Of a stretch of DNA of 64,000 nt, positions 22,627-32,806 are shown piece by piece. The position numbers and the translations under genes are program-made. Under the pieces are notes generated by a model, which was not told the DNA's origin, made no database searches, and saw nothing but the letters and a program-made list of their open reading frames with translations. This DNA comes from Notolepis coatsorum (taxonomy: Eukaryota > Chordata > Actinopteri > Aulopiformes > Paralepididae): NCBI GenBank assembly GCA_963971535.1, contig OZ020586.1, positions 70,774,048 to 70,838,047 on the forward strand. Direction: 5' to 3'. Position 1 is the first letter of the stretch. Every line of letters begins with the position of its first letter.

Positions 22627-23540
22627 CAGCGGTTCTCAACAGGGGTTCCGCGGCACATAGGGGTTCCGCGGAGAGCTGACAGGGGTTCCGCGAGATGCCT
22701 GGCAATGTTCTTTAAAAATATAGAATGACAACAGTCTTATTTTGAAAATCCTATAGCGGGTCTCATTTATGCCCACGCGCAGCTCCAGCTATAATAACTA
22801 GGCTCCGAAAGCTAGCAACATTAAGGTCATTATGATACGTGGTGTCGTGACTCATATCCGCTCCAGCACACAGCCAATAGGATGCATCTCAACACAGCAG
22901 GCTGAGCAGTGAGCAGTAGCGTCTCTCAGCTCAGCAGTAGTAGCGTCTGGATCTGGAATGCGGACATTGAAACACAGCAAGGGTAGTGTTTTTGCGACCC
23001 AAAACAAATCCCTGCTGTTTTATTCCGCAACGGGTCAAATGCATATAACATGCTTTGCAATCCTTGCCATTCCTTTATGACCACGTTGTATTTAAGACCA
23101 GAATTAATGTCCCGTTAGCATAAGCTAACAACAAGCTAAAAAGCCCTGTTCAGAGCGACAGAGAACAGCAGGGTGGGGACTTAGTTGGAAGGAGGACTGG
23201 GAAGGAGGGGGGGGGGGGCATTCTCCCTCTATGTGTGTGCGTTTGAAAAGATGATGAAGTCAGACTACTATATTATATTGATAGTAAATGTACTGAGGGT
23301 GGACAGACAGATTATGTTGATATTTAAACATAAAAAATACAATACATAATAAATGTATCCATGATCATCATGCAACATAAAACAATTGCAGGAACGGTTT
23401 GGGAGAGGAAGGTGTTTTAGGTTGCGTGTTCCAAAAAATTTACTTAAAGTTTAAAGCTCAATATATCAAAACGTGGCACTTTATAGTGAACAGGCACTTT
23501 ATAGTGAATCCAAATTCTTTTTGGATTACAGAAAATTATC

Positions 23541-24196
23541 CCTAAAGTGCTATCTGTTGCAGCTGCACTGTTTTCCATGAAAATACCATATTTGGATAAG
23601 TTTGACCATTTCTAAAAATCTGAAAATCATTATTTAATAAAACACAGAAAAGGATCACAAAGTTACTCTGGATAAAAAAAAACTTTACAGACAACATTGA
23701 GACAAAGCTTCCTGACACATCTCAATCCAAACTCTTGGAAGAACTCATTGAAATCTCATCTGATACCACCTGGAGAGCTAGTTTCAGAGTGTGGTGCTGA
23801 GTACCAAGTATCTCATGATGCTGCAGTTAAGGTGTTGATACCATTCAGCCCCACATATCTGTGTGAAGCTGGCTTTTCATCCATGACAGCTCTGAAAACA
23901 AAATATAGGGCCAAGTTGAGCCTTGATGATGACATGCGTGTTGCCTTGTCAAAGATCTCCCCACGTATTATTAGCCAGCAGCAGCAGCAGACCTCGCATT
24001 GAGCTAGAAATGTCCACTGAGTGAACGAGTGCTTATTTTCTGTATTTATTTATATTTTTTGAGAAATGGTAACTTGGTGATCCTTTTCTGTATTTAAAAA
24101 AAATACATGATTTTCTGTTTTTGAGAAATTGTCAAACTTATCCAAATATGCTATTTTTATGGAGAACAGTGCAGCTGCAACAGATAGCACTTTAGT
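23541..24196. repeat. ~127-bp inverted repeat around the hAT transposase remnant
   Basis: Arm 1 (23541-23667) and arm 2 (24068-24196) are imperfect reverse complements. Shared words include AAAGTGCTATCTGTTGCAGC, ATATTTGGATAAGTTTGA and CAGAAAAGGATCAC. They enclose ~400 bp holding the hAT dimerisation-domain remnant. The arms are internal and distinct from the element's terminal repeats. Confidence 0.85.
23697..24002 (+). pseudogene. hAT transposase C-terminal (dimerisation) domain remnant
   Basis: The frame has no ATG at its start and ends at a TGA. It contains CEAGFSSMTALKTKYRAKL and DDDMRVALSKISPRI, the conserved C-terminal hAT dimerisation region found in Charlie-type transposases and in host proteins derived from them. 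The upstream BED finger and RNase H-like catalytic core are absent, so the fragment cannot transpose. It ends in a Gln run. Confidence 0.88.
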
Positions 24197-24344
24197 GATC
24201 CTTTTCTGTATTTAAAAAAAAACTTTTGTCATCAGATTCAGACAACTTTATTGATCCCGCGTGAGGCAATTCATATTTGCAGATTCACCAACAAGCAACA
24301 AAGACAAACAAACAACAAAACATCTCAACGACAGCACGGCAAAT

Positions 24345-24945
24345 TGTTGTGGAAAATGTGTATACGGGGGTGGAGGTAGGAAAGGGGTTAGTCTTGACTA
24401 GTTTAATATAGGTCAACTAGCAGGGCTCAAAGACACTAGGGCGACAGTCTGGCTGATGTTCTTAAAACAGCCTCAAGATAGGCAGATGGACATTTCAGTA
24501 CATCATATCGTGTGCTCTAATCTTGTGTCTTTTCTCTCTTTCATACATACACAGCACACACACACAGACACACAGACACACACATACACAGCACACACAC
24601 ACAGACACAGCACACACACACAGACACACAGACACACACATACACAGCACACACACACAGACACAGCACACACACACAGACACACACACATACACACACA
24701 GACACACACAGTCACACAGCACACACACACAGACACAGCACACACACACAGACACACACAGTCGCACAGACATACACACCGACACACACACACACACACA
24801 CATTCCCTGTGTCACAATACACACATACAATACACACACGTCTGTACACAGACGCACACACACACAGACACACACACACAATACACACATACAATACACA
24901 CACGTCTGTACACAGACGCACACACACACAGACACACACACACAT

Positions 24946-24980
<35 letters not shown>

Positions 24981-25438
24981 CACACACACATCTCACTAAA
25001 TCTTTATCTCTCTTCGATGTTCTTAATGTTTTACATCATATCGTGTGTGTACATCATATCTTGTTTATCTCTCTTCGATGTTCTTAATGTTTTTATCTAA
25101 ATCTATGTTCTTCTTAAATGTCTTTATCTCTCTTCGATGTTCTTAATGTTTTTATCTCTCTCCGATGTTAAATCTACGTATCATCTTAATGTACGTCATG
25201 TCAGATCTGACATGATATGATACGTCATCATATCTGTCATGTGGGGGCAGGACTGAGAGGGGATTTAGGGGACAAGCAGAGGGATTGAGAGGTAGAGTGT
25301 TTTTTGTTCAAGCTGTGGTGATCCTCTGCTCGATCCATAGCTTTTGCTGTTAAGAACTTCTTTTCCTAAATAAATTACCTACTTGTTACAATTGGAAATA
25401 TCGTCTCCTGCTGTGTTAAACAACCATCAGCCACAACA
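24345..25438 (+). repeat. ERV 5' LTR
   Basis: The LTR is 1,094 bp, beginning TGTTGTGG and ending CCACAACA, a perfect 8-bp inverted pair. AAAT (24341-24344) precedes it and recurs after the 3' LTR. It holds a ~430-bp CA/ACAG tract (24545-24990), four copies of a CTCTTCGATGTTCTTAATG-type repeat (25010-25165) and AATAAA at 25369-25374. No clear TATA box was fixed. Outside the CA tract it differs from the 3' LTR at three positions that I could see. Confidence 0.95.
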
Positions 25439-25440
25439 TT

Positions 25441-25458
25441 TGGTGACCCTTGACCTGT
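25441..25458 (+). promoter_or_regulatory. ERV primer-binding site
   Basis: TGGTGACCCTTGACCTGT begins two bases after the 5' LTR and starts with the expected TGG (complement of a tRNA CCA end). I do not assign the tRNA. Confidence 0.7.
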
Positions 25459-26048
25459 AGATCGCTCCACCGGGCTTTTTCATACGGCCAGTTCCTGGAA
25501 TCTCCCGTAGACATTCTGCCGGTTGTCGACAAAAAAGGTAAGCGTTGGGCTTGTTATTATAAATATCCGTCAGAGTTTCTGCGGGAGGAAAAAGTGAGCT
25601 GGCTGTGTGAACTGGTTTTCGGATATGGACGACTAGAAAATGAACACGAGTGGTGAGGTGTTTACACTAGGGCGATTCCTCTTTTAACGGGCTATAAGTG
25701 CGCCACTAATCAAATTTAATTGCATGTTTTCGACCTCTGGTCAAATTTTGCTCCATCTGTTCAAACTTCTCCTTGATCCCTTTCCCTGATTCCTTTACGA
25801 CACTCTCCACATTCCTCACCACCTTGTTATAACTGTGCCTTCTGTCCTCTGTAGATAAGACTCTCAATTTTCAAAACAAAAACCGGTGCCGCTCTGCTGT
25901 TATTCAAAACACACTATTACAGCTGGCATTCTCTGTGTCAAACTAATTACGTTTACGGATACACTATTGTTCGTTTTCTTATTGGCTTGTGAGGTTGTTG
26001 CTACAGAGAGGCTAGCTGTCCTACACACACACACACACACACACACAG

Positions 26049-26087
<39 letters not shown>

Positions 26088-26161
26088 GACACACACACAC
26101 ACACACACACATTCCTGTGTCCCGGTAGACAGCGGGTTGTGACACACACACACATAGTACG

Positions 26162-26192
<31 letters not shown>

Positions 26193-26755
26193 ACACACAC
26201 CGACACACACACACACACACACACACATTCCTGTGTCCCGGTAGACAGCGGGTTGTGACGCACACACACACAGTCACACACACACAGTCACACACACACA
26301 CACACACACACAATCACACACAAACACACACACACACCGACATACACACATACACACACACACACACACAGTCACACACAGACACACACACACCGAGTTG
26401 TAGTAGCGTTGTAGTTGTAGATCTAGGTTAACTGTGTCCTGGTAGATCTAGGTTAACTGTGTCCTGGGGTAGAGTAGTAGTAGATCTAGGTTAACTGTGT
26501 CCTGGAGTAGAGTAGTAGTAGATCTAGGTTAACTGTGTCCTGGAGTAGAGTAGTAGTAGATCTAGGTTAACTGTGTCCTGGGGTAGAGTAGTAGTAGAGT
26601 AGTAGTAGATCTAGGTTAACTGTGTCCTGGAGTAGAGTAGTAGTAGATCTAGGTTAACTGTGTCCTGGAGTGGTAGTTGTAGAGTAGTAGTAGTTGAAGT
26701 ACAACCACACACACACATACACAACACAATAAACACACATACACACTAAACAACG
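25459..26755 (+). other. ERV leader with CA tracts and a 38-bp repeat
   Basis: About 1.3 kb lies between the primer-binding site and gag. Positions 26020-26395 are CA tracts, with the phrase CCTGTGTCCCGGTAGACAGC present twice. Positions 26415-26690 repeat GATCTAGGTTAACTGTGTCC about seven times, mostly 38 bp apart. A 68-codon frame at 25450-25656 has no recognised domain. The packaging signal and splice donor should lie here but cannot be pinned down by eye. Confidence 0.75.
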
Positions 26756-28576
26756 ATGCATACAGCAGAGGACATACTGTTAGACCGGAACCCGCTCATA
26801 AAGAACCTAATTCTCAAGGTTGGTGTCCGGTGGCAGAGGCGTACAAAGGCCGGGGACACAAAATGGCCTTCCGGAGGTACTTTTGATCTCGACGTATGCG
26901 AAGAGATGAATGTAATGATTCGTAACCACAAGCCAGGCGACAGCAGCAAAAAGAGGTTGAAAAAGAGGACAGAAGAGTTGGGGGTAATGAAGCTCTACGC
27001 CCAGAAGGGGAGAGCATACAGGCAGGAAGCTTTAGCGCTAAATCAGAGAGAGACGGATATAGGGAAACCAACATCCCCACCTTATGTCACGCAATTGCCG
27101 GTGGGCACTGTGACAATAAGAGGAGAATATGAGGAGACGGAATTAGGGACCCCCGCTAGGTCAGAAACCCCCGCTAGGTCAGAAACCTCCGCTAGATCAG
27201 AGACCTCCCTTAGGCGAGATACCCCCCCCAAACTGACCCCGCAGGATCTCTATCCGAAAGTCCTGGCGGCATATGGCGAGACAGTATGTCGGAAGTTGTA
27301 TGATGCAGAGGAAGAGGAGGTAGAGAACCTGGGCAGGCAGAGGGAGGGAGTCGGGAGGAAGATAGAGGAAGAGGCCCGTCAAAATATGGCACAGCAGACA
27401 TCAGGGAAACACGGGGCGTGTGGCCACACTAAACTGTTGACTGATGAGGAAGATGAGAACGACACGAAACCAGCACAGGAGAAAGGAAACATTACAGGAA
27501 CCCTGACTTTCGCCCCTACATTCCTGGGAAGTGTGACAAGTACAGGCCAGTTTCCCCTGCTAATAAAGGGGAACGATATCTTTCACATGCCATGGTCACC
27601 TCTAGACATCGATGGCATAATAGCAAGACTACCGGACCTTTCAGAAGGAGCCTCCAGGTGGATCACGCAGTTTGAGGAAAATACGTCATCTTTTCTGCTA
27701 GCAGTGGGTGACGTCAAATCCCTGTTGACGCGCTTGCTAGGAATTGGTGCCTGCCGGGACATCATGGGTGATACATCGATGCGAGTGGCATGCGACACGC
27801 AGGCCCATGATGGAGACATATTCAACGCGCATAGAGCGGCGTTGTGGTACAAACTCAGGAATCAATATCCATCACGTATTAATCCGGCAAAACTGGCGGG
27901 CAACCCCATAATGGAGACGGAAGGGCCTGGCACCTATGTGAACAAAATACTGAAGGAGTGGAGAGGTGAGCTAGGACACAACCCAGAAATAGACCCGTTG
28001 CAGAGGGCGATGTTTAGAGAAAGTGTGATGAGAGGGCTTCCAGGGGTGGTTAAGAATAGACTGGAAGACGTGGTGGGGTTAATGGACATGACTTATCCTT
28101 TGTTCTGTGCACATGTAACACATAGTGTGGAGAAGCAAAGGGCTCAGGAGCAGAAAGTCAGGGATCAGGATAGAAATGACTCAAGGAAGTTAACTCAGCA
28201 ACAACTGCAGCCCCAAAGGAGGTTGCAGGCAGTAATGGTGTCATCTGCTACCTCTCCACCCATGCAGGACCAGGGACCCCCGCCTGCACCTCAGGTAGTG
28301 AGAAGCTATGGCTATAGTTCACAGAACCAGGCGTCCAGGCGGCAGGCAGGGAGTGGGCAATCAGGCCCACGGTTTACACAGGGACCGGGGAACGAACAAC
28401 AGTTTCCCCGTTTCCACTGTTGGAACTGCGGCATGCAGGGACACAGGGAAATGAGATGTAGGCAACCATACCGTCCCGGCTCGGAGTATGGAAGACCCGT
28501 GCGCCAGGGGGAGTCACAAGGGCCCCACGACCAGGGGGAGACAGGAGGGCCCCGAAACCAGGGGGGTAATCACTAG
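26756..28576 (+). CDS. gag: ERV gag polyprotein
   Basis: The frame is 606 codons from an ATG and ends with TAG. It encodes the structural precursor of the virus core. The N-terminus begins MHTAED, with no Met-Gly myristoylation signal. Residues ~131-152 are short ARSET-type repeats, and the capsid-like part lies in the second half (~270-470). One zinc knuckle C555-X2-C558-X4-H563-X4-C568 marks nucleocapsid, followed by a Gly/Arg/Gln-rich tail. The frame is intact. The reading phase continues unchanged past the TAG into pol, which suggests stop readthrough as in gammaretroviruses. Confidence 0.9.
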   Translation: MHTAEDILLDRNPLIKNLILKVGVRWQRRTKAGDTKWPSGGTFDLDVCEEMNVMIRNHKPGDSSKKRLKKRTEELGVMKLYAQKGRAYRQEALALNQRETDIGKPTSPPYVTQLPVGTVTIRGEYEETELGTPARSETPARSETSARSETSLRRDTPPKLTPQDLYPKVLAAYGETVCRKLYDAEEEEVENLGRQREGVGRKIEEEARQNMAQQTSGKHGACGHTKLLTDEEDENDTKPAQEKGNITGTLTFAPTFLGSVTSTGQFPLLIKGNDIFHMPWSPLDIDGIIARLPDLSEGASRWITQFEENTSSFLLAVGDVKSLLTRLLGIGACRDIMGDTSMRVACDTQAHDGDIFNAHRAALWYKLRNQYPSRINPAKLAGNPIMETEGPGTYVNKILKEWRGELGHNPEIDPLQRAMFRESVMRGLPGVVKNRLEDVVGLMDMTYPLFCAHVTHSVEKQRAQEQKVRDQDRNDSRKLTQQQLQPQRRLQAVMVSSATSPPMQDQGPPPAPQVVRSYGYSSQNQASRRQAGSGQSGPRFTQGPGNEQQFPRFHCWNCGMQGHREMRCRQPYRPGSEYGRPVRQGESQGPHDQGETGGPRNQGGNH

Positions 28577-31063
28577 GGGTGCCCAGAGAATGCAACGGGG
28601 GGAAATCAAATGATTGTGGTTTCCAAGGGAGCTGAGCAAGAACCTATTCTGCAGGTCCTAGTGGAGGGCAAATTAACAGAGATGATGGCAGACACTGGAG
28701 CAGGTTTTTCCTGCATAAAGCAAAAATACGCCGCTCACTTACCCCAGTCTGGACAGTATGTTCGGACGGTCGGATTCTCGGGAAAAACACAATTAATACC
28801 CACATCAGATCCAATCTCTATGACGTATAACAACAAGACCATAACAATACCTGTATTAATTTCGGACAGCACCCCGCGCAATCTCTTGGGACGAGATGCA
28901 ATGTGTAAACTAGGCTGTAAAATCCTATGTACGCCTGAGGGGATTCAAATTGAACAAGACGTGTACCAAATGATGCTACAAGGGACGGGGGAGAAAGAGG
29001 CCACTGTGTTCTGGCTGGGCAACATAGATGCAGAGCTGCAAAGGGTCTGTGACCCCTGGGAGCCATTTCTGAAAACCCAACTGCCTCAGTCTAGACAAAC
29101 AAACATGGAGGCACATTGCACACTACAATATTTGACGAATAGTGACCTAGTTAGGAACAAGGCATGGTTGCAGGGACAGCCCGAGCAGGTGCAGATTAAC
29201 TCATCTACGATAATTGTAGGGAGACAGGGCGTGGCGTTGAGGGTTAACACGGGTAAGTATCTACGGGAACAACATAGACTAAGAGACGCCGCCCCACACA
29301 TCACTCTGAGAATAAATCCTGGTTACGAATCCGAACATCTAGGTTCAATGATACAGGAATCCGAGACTCAAAGGTGGGTCTCCACGGAATCTCCGCTAAT
29401 TTGGAACAGCGCAGATGGGAGTTTCATAAAAATAATGATTTCCTTTTCAGTTTTGGCAAAACCGCAAGTAATCAGATTACCAGGAGACCCTTGCGTTATT
29501 CCAGAGGCGGATGCTTTGCTGGAACAGGACATGTTGGCGCGCACCCCGGAACGGTTGTGGTCAAAACACGACACAGATGTGGGTCTAATATTGTCGGCAC
29601 AGCCAGTGAAGGTCAGGTTAAAGAAGGGTTGTAGACCACCCTTTATCAGACAGTATACAATGAAGCCAGAGTCGGAGGAAGCTATATCACATCAGATTGA
29701 GGGACTGTTAAAGGGGGGAGTGCTCGTCCCTTTCAAATCCAGATGTAATACACCTATCCACCCAGTGCTAAAGGCGGACAGGGCTAGGTACAGACTGGTA
29801 CACGATTTGAGGGCGGTGAACGACGTGGTGTCTGGACCAGAGGCGGAAGTCGCTAATCCACACACCCTCCTGACAAACATCCCGAGTAGCTCGCAGTACT
29901 ATACGGTCATTGATCTCACGCAGGCATTCTTCAGTGTTCCATTGGAAAAAGAGTCTCAGTATCTGTTTGCTTTTACCCACAGGGGGAAACAATACTCTTA
30001 CACCCGGTTGCCACAAGGGTTCGCGCACTCGCCGCATTACTTCTCGAAGGCGCTCAAGGAAGACTTGCAAGGAGTGTGCGACACACTACTCAGCACGGTT
30101 TTACTGTATGCAGATGACATTCTAATCTGCTCGGATACACGTCAGCAGTGCCATGAGGACTCCATCAAAGTTTTGAGTGGATTGGCCGTGGGAGGCCACA
30201 AGGCATCCCGTTCAAAACTGCAGTACTGCCAGCCAAAAGTTGAGTACTTGTCTCGCGTCATTCAAAAGGGCATAAAAAACATCTCACCCACGCAACTCGA
30301 AGCTGTATCCAAGGCACCTAGGCCATTGACGGTCCGACAGATGATGACGTTTTTAGGGATGACTGGGTACAGCTCTGAGTGGGTGGAGGACTATACGATA
30401 GCGACAGCGCCGTTGAGGATGATGATAAAAGAGGCGGGTACAGACAAGCTTCGCGCTCCCTTGACATGGACCGAGGAGGGGGAGGACGCGTTCATAAACA
30501 TTAAGCGTCTGTTGTTACAGGCCCCTGCCCTGGCGCTGCCGGATTATGAGAAGTGTTTCCACCTATTCGTCTCACATAGAGCGCAGCATGCGACAGCTGT
30601 CCTGACTCAAACACAGGGGGTGAGTGGGAAAAAACAACCGATAGCATATTACTCTAGAGCTCTTTCGCCGGTAGAGCAGGGTCTGCCACCTTGTTATCAG
30701 GCCCTGGCCGCAGCACATTTGATGTATGAGAAGGCAACGGCCGTGACAATGGGATATGACATTTGCATTTGGACACATCACAAATTGGCAAACTTGATTG
30801 AAAGAGGCAAATTTGTTCTGACCAGCCAACGGCAACAGGCTTACATGAGGCTCCTGCAGTACTCGGACGTTATGATAAAAACATGCCACGGCAGTAACCC
30901 GGCGGATCTGGTACCACTCCCGAGCGAGGGTCAACCGCATGAGTGCGAGGTGGAGGTACAGGCTTTCGTGAAACTCCGTCCTGATTTGGGAGTCGACCCG
31001 CTCGCGATAGCAGAACTCTCACTTTTTGTGGATGGGTCCTGCTATCGGGAGGGGGAAAATTGA
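28577..31063 (+). pseudogene. pol: ERV pro-pol, first part (protease, reverse transcriptase, start of RNase H)
   Basis: Same frame as gag and open from just after the gag TAG. The first ATG is at 28610, but normal expression would be by readthrough. Counting from that ATG, the protease motif DTGAG is at 28-32. RT shows VIDLTQAFFSVPL (433-445), LPQG (467-470) and the catalytic YADD at 500-503 (codon near 30107). RNase H begins with LFVDGS (D808). An in-frame TGA at 31061-31063 ends the frame inside RNase H. The frame is open again immediately after it, so this looks like one point mutation rather than a larger loss. Confidence 0.9.
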
Positions 31064-32806
31064 AGGTCAGGATACGCCGTCGTACAGTGCAAACCTAACG
31101 GAGAAACACTAACAAGAAAGGCCGGACAATGCATGCAACCATGTTCGGCCCAGCTTGCAGAACTAATAGCACTAACAGAAGCATGCATAATAGCTAAAGA
31201 TCGCACGGTTAACATCTTTACAGACTCTGCGTATGCGCATGGCGTATGCCACCTATTCGCGGCCATTTGGAAGGCAAGAGGCTTTAAGAAATCGGACGGC
31301 TCACCGATCCTTCACCACAAGCAGGTTGTGGCGCTTATTCAGGCTGTAAAGTTGCCCAAAAGCATTGCTATCGTAAAGTGCCAGGCACACAGAAAAGACC
31401 TGTCTTTTGTGACGACGGGAAACAACGCGGCGGACGAGGCCGCGAAGGCGGCGGCTGCGGTGCCGTCCACGGCTGTTCTGATGTTTGCGGCCGAACTGAC
31501 GACTGAGGTAACTGAGGATAATTTGAGTGATCTTCAGGACTCAGCCACGCAGGCCGAGAAACAGTCGTGGACGGAGAGGGGGGCTGTAAGGGGGGCAGAT
31601 GGTCTGTGGAGGAGTCATAACGGTTTGATAGTCGCCTCCATCGATCTTCTGTCCTTGGTGATACCTGAGGCTCATGGTGTTGATCACTGTGGAAGAGCAG
31701 AGACCCTGAAACGAATCACGAAAATGGGATTTTGGTCCCCAAAGCTTCAGGCACAAATTGACGTTACACTAGCCAGGTGTTTAACATGCTTACAGGGCAA
31801 TGTGCGCAAAGGAGTACCGACAGTGGCGGCTTACACACCCCTCCCTGAGGGACCATTCAGACATCTGATTATGGACTACACGGATATGATAACGCCAGTG
31901 CAGGGCAAACGATACCTCCTGGTAGTAGAGGACTGCTTTAGTCGCTGGATTGAGGCCATTCCATCTAAACACAAGAACGCGGACACAGTGATCAAGTTCC
32001 TGTGTCGCGAGGTCATTCCGAGATTTGGAATTCCCACGATATTACAAAGCGATAATGGCCGCGAGTTCATCGACAAGGTGGTTAAAGGGCTGATGCAGAA
32101 ATTAAGTATAAAACAGCGCCTTTCCTGTGTCTATAGTCCCGGGTCGCAGGGAAAGGTGGAAAGGGCCAATCTGGTCATTAAAAACAAACTGTTGAAAATC
32201 TGTATGCAAACTAAGCTTAACTGGATTGATGCTTTGCCACTTGCTCTGATGGCTATTAGAAGCAGCGTAAACCGCCAAACACAGCTAACACCGCATGAAA
32301 TGCTTACAGGCCGCAGCATGCCAGCACCGCCATTTAGACACCTGGCTAGGGGCCCGGCATTAGATATTTTTGAGCAAGATTTGAAAAAATATCTTCAGCA
32401 AGTGACTAAAATACATGAAGCTGTGTTTCGACAGGAGCAGAGAAAGGAGAGAAAGGGGGTGAAGGAGGCGGAGAAGGAAGCCACCAAACCGAGACTGATC
32501 CCTGGGGACCTGGTCTTCGTAAAGGTCCACAAGAGAAAGTGGTCATCACCCCGGAGAGAGGGCCCGTACGAGGTGATCCGATCGACTGGAACGGCAGTCC
32601 AAGTCAAAGGATCAGCGACCTGGTTCCACTTCAATCACTGCATAAAGGCCAGCGGCGATCTCTTGGGGGATACAATCGATCGCAGTTATGCAGAACCCGA
32701 CATGGAGGGTCCGAGACGGCAACTGGAAGGTGCAGTGCCTGCTGATGCTCCCGCAGATGTTGGCAGCAGTGTGCGGACGGTCGGCCGGGCACAACAACGT
32801 CATTGA
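31064..32806 (+). pseudogene. pol: ERV pol, second part (rest of RNase H, integrase)
   Basis: This continues the pol frame after the TGA; the next ATG is at 31133, from which residues are counted. RNase H acidic positions are E10, D31 (TDSAYA) and D101 (NAADEA). The integrase zinc motif is H181-X3-H185 with C216-X2-C219. The integrase core is D248, D307 (SDNG) and E343, with 35 residues between the last two. The frame ends at 32806 and overlaps env by 119 bp. With the stop upstream, this half would not be made from a normal gag-pol message. Confidence 0.9.

Larger units (their letters stand above)
15313..22769. repeat. 7.45-kb tandem duplication, second unit
   Basis: This is a copy of 7861-15312 at an offset of 7,452 bp, becoming 7,456 bp after four extra bases of CA repeat near 18525. 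By eye I found only two substitutions outside the CA runs: C/T near 9511/16963 and A/G near 12529/19985. After 22769 it continues into the hAT interior, so this is the copy joined to the rest of the L1. Confidence 0.95.

Noticed and set aside
24456..24999. Thr/His-rich and Cys/Val-rich frames over CA tracts (also 25886-26313, 35804-36434 and 10621-11092)
   Set aside because: Both strands of a CA repeat give long open frames (THTHTH, CVCVCV). No independent coding evidence.
26020..26395. CRISPR-like regular spacing in the CA tracts and minisatellites
   Set aside because: The units are contiguous tandem repeats without unique spacers and the genome is eukaryotic.
28818..29634. Frames on both strands overlapping pol, such as 28818-29066 and 29374-29634
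   Set aside because: Shadows of the pol frame with no motifs of their own.
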